The notes under the pieces are model-generated. The model saw only the letters and a list, made by a program, of their open reading frames with translations. It was not told where the DNA came from and did not search any database. A DNA stretch of 38,447 nt, from the NCBI GenBank assembly GCA_029973975.1, contig JARKQF010000083.1:1-38447 (forward strand). Direction: 5' to 3'. Within the stretch, counting starts at the first letter, position 1; every line of letters begins with the position of its first letter. This document shows positions 16,630 through 25,068 of this stretch, one piece after another. This DNA is from Paludibacter sp. (GTDB lineage: Bacteria; Bacteroidota; Bacteroidia; Bacteroidales; Paludibacteraceae). The position numbers were made by a program, and so were the translations under genes.

Positions 16630-18810
16630 TCAAATAAGTGTTTTAATAGTTTTCTCTCCCACCACGTTTACAATCAACACATTTCCCCAGTCTGCACGCA
16701 AAGGCAGTGAAATGTGATTATCCGAATTGCTTGTTACCGCATATAATAATTCACCCCTGAGATTGTATAATTTAATATGAGCCTCCGGCTGAAAACCCAA
16801 AATAATCAGGCTACTGTCACGGACAAAAGCTCTTGCATCACTCTGTTTTTGAACCTCAACATCTGTTTGCTGACTGACAGATTTAACCCTGACCGACGGA
16901 CGAAGAGAAGTATTCACATGCTCACGTGAAGCAAATTCAAATTGTGTTTCCGTATCAATATCCATCTGGAGACGGATTATCAACTGTGGGTTTTCAGCGA
17001 TTACTGACAACAGGGAAGTAATATCAACCGTAAAAATCTGATTCTTAGCGTTGGCATTCACCGGTATCGCGACACTTCCGGCAAACATTTCGTTTCGTTG
17101 CCGGTAGGCTGAAAGCAAAACAGCATTGGGGTCAGTTTCTCCGAAAGGCATGTTGGTGACATGATAAGCATACATATTCACGGTTGAGGGGTCGTTTGCT
17201 CCCGGATAAACACCGACAAGTCCCATATTCAGTTCTATTTTACCCACATGATCCAGTATCTCCGAAACAGGAGAAAAGTCAAATTGCAGCAATGCACTTC
17301 TTTCGTAGGTAGTACCCTTGCTGTTCTTAACCCTCAAAAGCTGGTCCGTACCATAAACCGAGTTATCCGAATCCATGAGTCTCACAAACGAGTCTTTTGC
17401 AGGCATCACCAACATACCACTGTCTTTCTCAACATTTTTCAGAAAATCCAGATAACCATATACACGGTCATTCGTATACTTACACAGTGCCATAGCCCTG
17501 GCATGATCGTCGTAATTACTGTCAATCAAGCCTTTATTAGCATCCCTGTTCGAGGGATCGGTAGTAAGATCTTCCGGGTCATTATCCTGATACCTGAACC
17601 AATCCCAGCCTACACATCCTTTACTTTTCAACAGTTTGATTATGAAATTCTGATAGAAGAGACCTCTGTCATGCTGTGTTTTTACTAACCAGCCGGCTCC
17701 GGTTACATTCGGCAGTCCCGTATCCTCACCTTTGGTATAAAACTCGGTAATCATAAACGGTTTATTTGCCCAGGCTTCCCAGTTCGACATTCTCGAAGCT
17801 ATGGGTTCCCATTCCCGGTAATGATTGATTGAAATAATATCACAATACTTCCCTGCTGTTTCGAAAATGTAAGGATTCGCAAGTTCTTCATGCCGCTGAT
17901 TAAAACGCGAGCCCAGAAACATGTGATTCGGGTCGTATTTGGTTATATATTGTTTCGCCATGCTGAAAAACTTACCAGCATAAAAGTCCCAGAACGCATT
18001 CCGGTCGTCCTGAGTAACATCAGACAGACCGGCATCCCGACCCTTCCTTGCACTAAGCCAGTTTTTAGCAGCTATATAGCCGTGATCATCTGTAGCTAAA
18101 AATTTCAGATGCCGATCCAAAGCATCATTCACCCAGGGCAGTTCATTATCGACAAAATAACCCAATAAATGTTTGTCGTTTTTATATTGAGCCAGGGGTT
18201 TGCAGGCATTATCCATATAGGTTTCAAATGCCGGATCAAACACACGGATGATGTTATGCTCATAACCCTGCCATCCGGCGTTTGTATAACCGCCAACCAA
18301 CCCCCTGTGCATATTCCTGTAGGTTGACATCGGGTTAATAATAACAGAATACACAACAGGCTCCGGTTTGGTTCTGAGTAAAGTCACGTTACTCCATGCT
18401 CCCGAGCCATTAAATCCATTCGATTTCAACCAGTTTGTTGCATGTACGCTCCACCCTTCATTTGTACCCCATTTTGCAGTAACAGCAGCTTTTTGTTTGA
18501 TAGATGTACCCGGAGCTACACAGGCAACTCCTTTGTGAATATAGGTATAGCCTTCCGGATCAATAATATACCAGCGTCCATCCACTTTTTCGGCACGGAA
18601 AAATCCGGTTCCGGTTAAACGGTGAGCGGTATTACTGCCATATTTATTGATGGTTGCCGGTATATACTTAAATCCGGGTGAGTCCGAGAATTGTTCGACC
18701 GGATATGACTTCCATGCATCCTGCTGTTTTTCTCTCGATTCTACAAATATTTGCGAAAAACTTCCCTGTATCAGGCTGTATAAGCCCAATAACACCAATA
18801 ATTCTCTCAT
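16630..18810 (-). CDS. GH50/agarase-like clan GH-A glycosidase with DNRLRE (CBM96-like) module and T9SS sorting domain
   Basis: About 726 residues from the start at 18810, which begins a signal peptide (MRELLVLLG... to SFSQ); the longer frame from 18876 would overlap the upstream gene. The N-terminal catalytic region resembles beta-agarase/GH50 barrels: TGFFRAEKVDGRWYIIDPEG, then GYFVDNELPW with the probable acid/base Glu (about 223) and FMITEFY with the probable nucleophile (about 356), 133 residues apart as expected for clan GH-A. A module from about 465-645 has the DNRLRE/CBM96 pattern (DSFVRLMDSDN, LLRVKNS, ALLQFDFS, EFASREH, PSVRVKS). The last 70 residues form a T9SS type-A sorting domain (IKLYNLRGELLYA). 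Substrate is unknown: an agarase-type fold beside a xylanase is unexpected. Confidence 0.75.
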   Translation of the reverse strand: MRELLVLLGLYSLIQGSFSQIFVESREKQQDAWKSYPVEQFSDSPGFKYIPATINKYGSNTAHRLTGTGFFRAEKVDGRWYIIDPEGYTYIHKGVACVAPGTSIKQKAAVTAKWGTNEGWSVHATNWLKSNGFNGSGAWSNVTLLRTKPEPVVYSVIINPMSTYRNMHRGLVGGYTNAGWQGYEHNIIRVFDPAFETYMDNACKPLAQYKNDKHLLGYFVDNELPWVNDALDRHLKFLATDDHGYIAAKNWLSARKGRDAGLSDVTQDDRNAFWDFYAGKFFSMAKQYITKYDPNHMFLGSRFNQRHEELANPYIFETAGKYCDIISINHYREWEPIASRMSNWEAWANKPFMITEFYTKGEDTGLPNVTGAGWLVKTQHDRGLFYQNFIIKLLKSKGCVGWDWFRYQDNDPEDLTTDPSNRDANKGLIDSNYDDHARAMALCKYTNDRVYGYLDFLKNVEKDSGMLVMPAKDSFVRLMDSDNSVYGTDQLLRVKNSKGTTYERSALLQFDFSPVSEILDHVGKIELNMGLVGVYPGANDPSTVNMYAYHVTNMPFGETDPNAVLLSAYRQRNEMFAGSVAIPVNANAKNQIFTVDITSLLSVIAENPQLIIRLQMDIDTETQFEFASREHVNTSLRPSVRVKSVSQQTDVEVQKQSDARAFVRDSSLIILGFQPEAHIKLYNLRGELLYAVTSNSDNHISLPLRADWGNVLIVNVVGEKTIKTLI

Positions 18811-18833
18811 TCTGTTCTTTGTTTGTTTTTTGT

Positions 18834-19916
18834 TTATTTCAACGCTGCGAAAGCTTCGTGCACGCCCTGATAACAACTTTTGGGTTTGTAATTCATGTCA
18901 AAAAGTAAAGGAAAATCGGGGCTTCCTTTCAACCACGAATCCGGATCACCTACCCCCCAGGTAGTTATACCCCAACTTTGTGATTCCGGCAGTTGGCACA
19001 TTGCGGCAGCAATGGATCGATAGCGGCTTTTTTGAGTTGCCACATCAGTTGGATTGATTACATATTCAGGTTTTTTATCTCTGTTCAATGCCACATCGAG
19101 TTCGGAAACATGAACGACCAATCCAGTCTCAGCAGTTTGGGTGATGGCATCAACCATGTTTTGCGCCGATTGATTGATGTTTGTAAGCATCTGTAATCCT
19201 ATCCCATGAATGGGAACTCCCCTTTTCACCAGATTCTTTACGGTATCATTAATCGCTGCCAGTTTCACTTTGCTGTATTCCTGACCATAATCATTATAGA
19301 ACAAGACAGCATCCGGATCGGCTTCATGTGCAAACCGGAAGGCCAGTTCAACATATTCCCATCCGATTTTTGTTAACCAGATTGTCTGACGCGGAGTTCC
19401 ATTGTCAATCAGCGCCTCGTTGACCACATCCCAGGAGGCAATCCTCCCCTTATAACGTGTCACAACGGTTGTAATGTAGTTTCTAAGCAATTCTATCCAT
19501 TCGGCTTTTGTTCCATTGTAACTATTTACCCAGGAAGGCAAGCTGTTGTGCCAAACCAGACAATGACCATGTACACGCATGTGATTAGCTTCGGCATAAT
19601 CCACAAAGAAATCAGCATCTGTCCAAGAATACTTATTGATTGCCGACGGAGCCAGATTACTCATTTTCATTGCATTTTCTGCCGTTATACTATTGAGTTC
19701 CGCTTTTACAACCTGGTTGTAAATTTCAGTATTTTTCATTTTTGAAATACTCAATGCTGCGCCAAACGGATAAGGAGAAGCGTCTTTTAATGACACAATA
19801 CTGTCGTTTATTGGCGGTAAATTTGGTCCGCCATTATCATCTCCACATGAAAATGCTATGATTGAAAAGGAGAAAAAGAATATGAATATTGACGAGTATA
19901 TCGGAAAGAGTTTCAT
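18834..19916 (-). CDS. GH10 endo-1,4-beta-xylanase lipoprotein
   Basis: A GH10 endo-xylanase of about 360 residues that cleaves internal beta-1,4 bonds of xylan. The start at 19916 is chosen because it opens the signal peptide (MKLFPIYSSIFIFF); the longer frame begins at 19958. The lipobox IIAFSC is followed by acidic GDDNGG, which in related bacteria often marks export to the cell surface. Catalytic residues are present: acid/base Glu in WDVVNEAL (about 167) and nucleophile Glu in VHVSELDV (about 272), with HGHCLVWHN and a WG..D..SW segment as usual. It lies 24 bp before the GH50-like gene and 90 bp after the CBM-like gene, across a strong hairpin. This is the clearest clue that the PUL targets xylan. 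Confidence 0.95.
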   Translation of the reverse strand: MKLFPIYSSIFIFFFSFSIIAFSCGDDNGGPNLPPINDSIVSLKDASPYPFGAALSISKMKNTEIYNQVVKAELNSITAENAMKMSNLAPSAINKYSWTDADFFVDYAEANHMRVHGHCLVWHNSLPSWVNSYNGTKAEWIELLRNYITTVVTRYKGRIASWDVVNEALIDNGTPRQTIWLTKIGWEYVELAFRFAHEADPDAVLFYNDYGQEYSKVKLAAINDTVKNLVKRGVPIHGIGLQMLTNINQSAQNMVDAITQTAETGLVVHVSELDVALNRDKKPEYVINPTDVATQKSRYRSIAAAMCQLPESQSWGITTWGVGDPDSWLKGSPDFPLLFDMNYKPKSCYQGVHEAFAALK

Positions 19917-19943
19917 GGGTATTATTTTAGCCGGTTTTTTCAG

Positions 19944-19988
19944 AAATTTCCTGTACAACTTATATTAAAATTGTTGTACAGGAAATTT
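19944..19988 (-). promoter_or_regulatory. Perfect 16-bp intercistronic hairpin in the PUL operon
   Basis: Arms 19944-19959 and 19973-19988 (core CCTGTACAAC with GTTGTACAGG) are perfectly complementary around a 13-nt loop. The hairpin lies between the first PUL gene and the GH10 gene. In the direction of transcription no T-run follows, so it is more likely an mRNA-processing or 3'-end stabilising structure, or a partial attenuator, that lets the first gene be made in excess of the rest. On the opposite strand a short T-run follows, but no gene on that strand needs a terminator here. Confidence 0.55.
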
Positions 19989-20006
19989 TTACAAAACTAC
20001 ACCTAT

Positions 20007-20867
20007 TTATTGATAAATAATTTTTTCAGTGATCGAATAATTGTTGTCAACTACCATGCGAACACAGTAAATTCCTTTTGAAGGAACAGTGAAAGGTATC
20101 TGGAACGAACCTTCAGCCGACTGGCTGTAAATTGTTGTAGCACGACCCTCCAGTGAAATCAAATCCACACGTACATTCGATTTGTTAGCCAGAAATGCAT
20201 CCACACTGAACATACCATTCCCTATATTCCTGCAAGAGAAAGTATTGTTAATTTCAATTTTCTTTACTGATGTGGTAGGTCCAAGAATAGAATTATAGAT
20301 TTCAAAATCGTCAAGATATACTTTGTCTCCAACTGTAGTTCCTTCGGCAGAACCACTACCTGCGGCATTCCGGTTTACACGAATCTGAAAATTTGAATAA
20401 GTTTTCCATGTAAGCGGAATGGTTACATAAGCCCATTCTTCATAATAATACGGACCAGGCTGCACAATTGTCTTTGGAGACGTTGCAGAGCCATTCGGTT
20501 CAAATTCAATGTTTTTATTCAGTTTACCAGCACTGTAATATTTGAAACGAAGCATATCATAATATAATTCATCCAACCCCTGAGGGTGAGCGGGATATTC
20601 AAAAACAGGCTGATTGGTTCCTGTAAAATTAATTTTAATAATTCCGGAATTAACCGTTGTAAAATCAACAGCTGCTACTTTATCACTGGTATTAATACCT
20701 GCTTTAAGCGGATTATCTGCCAAAACAACCGTAGCAAAATTTGCATTGGTATCAAAATACTCTCCTTTGGGTTCTGTAACACTCTCAAATCCTTGCGGAA
20801 ATGGATTTGCAGCCGTCAAAACCAATGAAACGGCCAAAAACATAGTTGAAAAGAAAATTTGTTTCAT
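20007..20867 (-). CDS. Secreted CBM-like beta-sandwich protein with T9SS sorting domain
   Basis: A 286-residue exported protein, the promoter-proximal gene of the PUL. The signal peptide ends near TAAN. Residues about 26-193 look like a jelly-roll carbohydrate-binding module: aromatic-rich strands (YYYEEWAYVTIPLTW), polar sandwich strands, and the closing KVYLDDFEIYN typical of CBM4/CBM6/CBM11-type folds. I cannot assign a CBM family. Residues about 205-286 form a T9SS sorting domain (VRVDLISLEGRATTIYSQ...GIYCVRMVV). No catalytic residues are evident. It may fill the role of an accessory surface glycan-binding protein, since no SusE/F-like gene is present. A strong hairpin separates it from the GH10 gene. 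Confidence 0.7.
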   Translation of the reverse strand: MKQIFFSTMFLAVSLVLTAANPFPQGFESVTEPKGEYFDTNANFATVVLADNPLKAGINTSDKVAAVDFTTVNSGIIKINFTGTNQPVFEYPAHPQGLDELYYDMLRFKYYSAGKLNKNIEFEPNGSATSPKTIVQPGPYYYEEWAYVTIPLTWKTYSNFQIRVNRNAAGSGSAEGTTVGDKVYLDDFEIYNSILGPTTSVKKIEINNTFSCRNIGNGMFSVDAFLANKSNVRVDLISLEGRATTIYSQSAEGSFQIPFTVPSKGIYCVRMVVDNNYSITEKIIYQ

Positions 20868-20934
20868 GACTTAAAAATTTAATGATTAATAGATATGGTT
20901 GTTTGAAAATAAACTGTGTTTTCATTTTCGTTGG

Positions 20935-20942
20935 TAAAAGTA
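20935..20942 (-). promoter_or_regulatory. Putative PUL promoter -7 box
   Basis: On the minus strand this reads TACTTTTA, one mismatch from the Bacteroidota TAnnTTTG box. It lies about 68 bp before the first PUL gene and just downstream of the direct repeats at 20964-21002. No good TTTG -33 box is at the expected distance, which would fit an activator-dependent promoter. Confidence 0.4.
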
Positions 20943-20963
20943 TATACAATATATTTATGTGAC

Positions 20964-21002
20964 GGGCACAAAATAGTCATAAAAGGTGCACAAATAATCA
21001 TT
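20964..21002. promoter_or_regulatory. Direct repeats, likely HTCS operator
   Basis: Two copies of GCACAAA[A]TARTCAT occur at 20966-20980 and 20988-21001, 22 bp apart, about two helical turns, as expected for AraC-type dimer binding. They lie directly upstream of the putative PUL promoter. A third partial copy (GCACAAACATTTAT) starts at 21100, near the HTCS promoter, which suggests autoregulation. The function is inferred from position and repeat pattern only. Confidence 0.45.
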
Positions 21003-21092
21003 TATACTTAAGCCCAAACAGACAACCACTCAGAATCAACAACTTGAAATAAACCAAACACAGGCACATTTAGAAAAGCTGAATAATTTACT

Positions 21093-21100
21093 TATTTTTG
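21093..21100 (+). promoter_or_regulatory. Putative HTCS gene promoter -7 box
   Basis: TATTTTTG matches the TAnnTTTG Bacteroidota box exactly and lies 68 bp before the HTCS start. The -33 element is poor. Transcription would start near 21107, diverging from the PUL operon. Confidence 0.4.
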
Positions 21101-21168
21101 CACAAACATTTATTTTGCTTTCCATATCGAAATATAGATTACACAGACCACAAAATATCTGATACAAA

Positions 21169-24100
21169 ATGAAGCCACGCATAATATTTATATTACTTCT
21201 GATATTCTCGTTTATTTCGTCCCTCTCCGGAGAAAGATTCAAAAAATTGAACGAAGACCTCGGACTTAGTAATCGCAGGTGTTTCTCAATCAGTCAGGAT
21301 AAAAACGGATTAATCTGGATCGCAACAAAATTATCTATCGACAGGTACGACGGTCATCAGATTACTCATTATGATTTGATAAGTTCCGACCAGCAACCGG
21401 CAGATAATATCGGTTTTAATTTTGTTGCGCTTGCTCCTGATAGCACTATCTGGGCCTATACACAGTCGGGATCGATATACAAATATGATGAACAGTCTGA
21501 TGCGTTCAAGTTTGTATATTCAATCAGAAGCTATTTTGACTCCTACAACATCATTCTGAATCACCTTTATTTCGAGAGCAACAACAAAGCCATACTGGCC
21601 ACATCCAACGGAGTATTGGTAGTGGACATACAACAACAAACCGCTGTATCTTCAGATGTCATGCAGGGTACAGAAGTATATCACATCCTGAAACAACAGG
21701 AACTTTATTATTTCTCTACCAAAACCGGACTTTATATTGTACGTTCACTTCAAAAAAACAAGTCAAAGTTAATCCAGCACCTGTTTGTGAATCAGTTTGT
21801 AAATCATGTTTTTTACGACTCAAAACATCAACAGTTCTGGATTGGAACATTTTCCAACGGGCTATATATTCTTCCTAAAAGAGAAGGATCCGGGATTTCC
21901 GGCATAGCACAAAAATTTACCAAACCAATCAGGGATATCATTCCTTACAGCGAAACACAGGTAGCAGTAGGTGTCGACGGAGAAGGGGTATTCATTATCA
22001 ACCGGCAGACGCTGCAAACTGAAAAATTCTTTATCCAGTCGGAAAGTACTCCCGGTAGCATTGGAGGTAACAGCATCTGGGATTTACACCTGGACCGTCA
22101 GAAAATACTCTGGATTGCCACCTACCACGAAGGTGTATCGTACACCGATGTTTCCTATCTTAATTTCAGGGGATTCAAACATGAGGAAAGAAACAACAAT
22201 TCTATTGCAAGTAATTATATCAATGCCGTACTTGAAGACAAAGACGGAGATCTTTGGTTCGGTACAAACAACGGAATCAGCTTGCTTTACAGAAAATCGG
22301 GCACATGGAAACACTTCTTTCAGGGTAAGATTCTGTCAGACAGAAACGTCATCTTAACGCTTTGTGAAGATGTTGACGGAAAAGTTTGGGCAGGCGGATA
22401 TGCTTTCGGGGCAGCTGTCATTGATAAAAGAACCGGAAAAGCAACCAGATTGCAAGCTGGCGATAAAAATCCTGTTGTGGGAACCGACTATATATATTCG
22501 ATCTACAAAGACGAATTCTCAGGCAATTTATGGATTGGCGGATTATACGGTAAAATCAGCGCCTACAATCCTAAAACGAAACAGTCGCGTATTTATAACG
22601 ATGAGTCTTCGCTAAGATGTTTCTCATCCTGTAACGATTCAACAGTTGTGTTAGGATTATACAGGGGATTTTATCTCTTGAACAGGTTTACAGGAGAAAA
22701 ACGTCCGACCAGGTTAAACGGCACCATCAACCATATACTCAAGGATGGTGACGGCACTTACTGGGTAAGCACCATGACCAATGGGTTGTATTATTATGAT
22801 CTAAAAACCGATTCACTTGCCAGATTTACCCGTGAGTCACACGGACTATCTTCCAACCACATTTACGCCGCGGTGAAAGACGAAGAAGGATTCTTATGGA
22901 TCAGTACCGAAGAAGGAGTAAATAAATTCTCTCCCAAAACAGCTGCAATTATCAATTACGACAAACAGGACGGACTAATTTCGAACCAATTCATTGCCAA
23001 TTCATGGGCCAGATGTTCAACCAGCGAAATTATTTTCGGTTCTGCAGATGGAGCGCTCATTTTTTATCCTTCAGACATAAAAAAGAATAAACAGGAAGAT
23101 TACTATCAATTGCTGTTTTCAGGATTCCAGCTTTTTGGCAATACGGTACGAGCAGGAGAAAAGGACTCTCCGCTGAAATACTCAATCAACAAAACAAAGA
23201 AAATTGTCCTCCCGTACAATAAAAATTATTTTACACTTTCCTTTACCTTACCTAACTTTCAGTCATCCGACAAAACGAAATATTCATTTTATCTGGAAGA
23301 TTACGATCTGGGTTGGAGCACCCCGTCTAACATCAATACCGCTTCCTATTCGAAAATTCAACCGGGCAAATATACCTTTTTTGTCAGAGCCTATATCGAC
23401 CGGGAACTACAAGAAGAAAGACAAATGGTTATCATTGTTAGACAACCCTGGTGGAATACTGTTCCAGCCTGGATAATTTATATCCTGATGCTGATTTCTG
23501 CAAGCTACTATGCCTACCGGTACCTGTCTGAGAAAAACAAAAAGAAGCAAACACAGGAGAAGATGGAGTTTTTCATCAATACAGCTCATGATTTGTTAAC
23601 TCCCCTCAGTTTGATTGAAGCTCCGTTGAAAGACATTTCATTCATTGATTCATTAAGTGAGGAAGCAAAGTACCTGCTCTCCCTCGCGCTTAACAACACC
23701 CGGAAACTCAGTCATTTTGTGCATCAGCTGATTGATTTTCAGAAAATAACACTGAACACTAATCATCTGGTAGTCAGAAAAGACAATCTATACAACTTCC
23801 TGCAAAACAAAGCTAACAATTACAGACCCATTGCAGCCCAGAAATTTATTTCACTCTATTTGCATCTTGCCGATCCGGAAAAAGAAATCTATTTCGACAG
23901 AGAAAAGATAAACAAAATACTCGACAACCTGCTTTCCAATGCCATCAAATACACTCCTTTCGGCGGTAAAATTGAGATTGTTGTATTTTTCCATGACAAT
24001 GAATGGAGTTTTACCGTGAAAGACAACGGAATAGGGATTCCACAAAAAAATCAGAATCTGATTTTCAGGTATATTTTCAGAGCTGAAAACGACATCAACA

Positions 24101-25056
24101 ACCAAAACGTAGGTAGTGGCGTCGGACTCAAAATGGTAAATGCTCTTGTCAGGATTCACAAAGGGCGTATTACTTTCACCAGCAAAAAAGGAGAAGGGAC
24201 AGCATTCACAATTACGCTCCCTTATCAATACGATGAACAATCTATCGATTCATCCTCCTCAACGGTTTCATCCGGAGATTTCATTTCTCAGGAAGAAAAA
24301 ATCGAAACCCGTATATTTGTGATGGCTTCTAATCCGGAAATGGTGTCATACCTACAAAATACTTTCTCGAAGGAGTATTATGTCGACTCTTTCACATCCG
24401 GTAAAGATGCATACAACCAAATTGACAGGCTTCATCCCAATTTAATCATAGCCGATTCGTCGCTCATTGATATGGATGGATATTCGTTTGCCAGAAGGTT
24501 AAAAGATAATGCCGAAACTTCGCATATTCCTGTCATCATGTTACTGGATAAATCAGATGAAGCAACCATCCGGAAAGCACTTGTCAACGGAGCTACCGAT
24601 TACATCAAAAAACCATTTGAACCTGAGGTAGTCAAACTTCAGGTTGCCAACCTGCTTTCGTTACAACAAACCTGGAAAATGAGGGCGCTGGCTGATATCC
24701 GAAAAAGCAATATCACAGCCATCAACAACGATCGTGATCAGGAATTTATGGACAACTTAATCCAACTTATTGAGCAAAATCTCGATAACCCGGATTTGAA
24801 TATTTCGATGTTGTGCAAAGAACTGGCTTTGAGCCGTACTTTATTATACAATAAAATAACCCAGCTCACAGGAAATTCTCCGAATGAATTCATTCGGATT
24901 ATCCGGTTGAAGAACGCGGCAAATTTACTGATTAGCGGGAAATACACGGTTACCGAGGTAGCTTCCATGGTTGGTATTGATAATCAAAAATATTTCAGCA
25001 GGATTTTCAAGGATTACTATAAAGTTTCACCCAAAAATTATCTGAAAGAAGTTTAA
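21169..25056 (+). CDS. Hybrid two-component sensor/regulator (HTCS) of the PUL, with degenerate receiver
   Basis: A 1295-residue one-protein signalling system. A signal peptide (to SLSG) leads into a periplasmic beta-propeller of reg_prop repeats (pattern I..D..G.LWI.T..G), a Y_Y_Y domain near 690-760, and a membrane helix at about 765-783. The cytoplasmic part has a HisKA domain with His807 (AHDLLTPL), an HATPase with N-box (LLSNAIKYTP) and G-boxes (DNGIGIP, GSGVGL), a receiver at about 1048-1160, and a C-terminal AraC helix-turn-helix. In the receiver, Asp1096 and Lys1148 remain, but the acidic Mg-binding pair is Ala1053-Ser1054 (MASNPEM) and the conserved Thr/Ser is Leu (VIMLLDKS). Phosphotransfer may thus be impaired or unusual. 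It diverges from the PUL, so it very likely activates it upon sensing an oligosaccharide. Confidence 0.95.
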   Translation: MKPRIIFILLLIFSFISSLSGERFKKLNEDLGLSNRRCFSISQDKNGLIWIATKLSIDRYDGHQITHYDLISSDQQPADNIGFNFVALAPDSTIWAYTQSGSIYKYDEQSDAFKFVYSIRSYFDSYNIILNHLYFESNNKAILATSNGVLVVDIQQQTAVSSDVMQGTEVYHILKQQELYYFSTKTGLYIVRSLQKNKSKLIQHLFVNQFVNHVFYDSKHQQFWIGTFSNGLYILPKREGSGISGIAQKFTKPIRDIIPYSETQVAVGVDGEGVFIINRQTLQTEKFFIQSESTPGSIGGNSIWDLHLDRQKILWIATYHEGVSYTDVSYLNFRGFKHEERNNNSIASNYINAVLEDKDGDLWFGTNNGISLLYRKSGTWKHFFQGKILSDRNVILTLCEDVDGKVWAGGYAFGAAVIDKRTGKATRLQAGDKNPVVGTDYIYSIYKDEFSGNLWIGGLYGKISAYNPKTKQSRIYNDESSLRCFSSCNDSTVVLGLYRGFYLLNRFTGEKRPTRLNGTINHILKDGDGTYWVSTMTNGLYYYDLKTDSLARFTRESHGLSSNHIYAAVKDEEGFLWISTEEGVNKFSPKTAAIINYDKQDGLISNQFIANSWARCSTSEIIFGSADGALIFYPSDIKKNKQEDYYQLLFSGFQLFGNTVRAGEKDSPLKYSINKTKKIVLPYNKNYFTLSFTLPNFQSSDKTKYSFYLEDYDLGWSTPSNINTASYSKIQPGKYTFFVRAYIDRELQEERQMVIIVRQPWWNTVPAWIIYILMLISASYYAYRYLSEKNKKKQTQEKMEFFINTAHDLLTPLSLIEAPLKDISFIDSLSEEAKYLLSLALNNTRKLSHFVHQLIDFQKITLNTNHLVVRKDNLYNFLQNKANNYRPIAAQKFISLYLHLADPEKEIYFDREKINKILDNLLSNAIKYTPFGGKIEIVVFFHDNEWSFTVKDNGIGIPQKNQNLIFRYIFRAENDINNQNVGSGVGLKMVNALVRIHKGRITFTSKKGEGTAFTITLPYQYDEQSIDSSSSTVSSGDFISQEEKIETRIFVMASNPEMVSYLQNTFSKEYYVDSFTSGKDAYNQIDRLHPNLIIADSSLIDMDGYSFARRLKDNAETSHIPVIMLLDKSDEATIRKALVNGATDYIKKPFEPEVVKLQVANLLSLQQTWKMRALADIRKSNITAINNDRDQEFMDNLIQLIEQNLDNPDLNISMLCKELALSRTLLYNKITQLTGNSPNEFIRIIRLKNAANLLISGKYTVTEVASMVGIDNQKYFSRIFKDYYKVSPKNYLKEV

Positions 25057-25068
25057 GCGTATTGAAAT

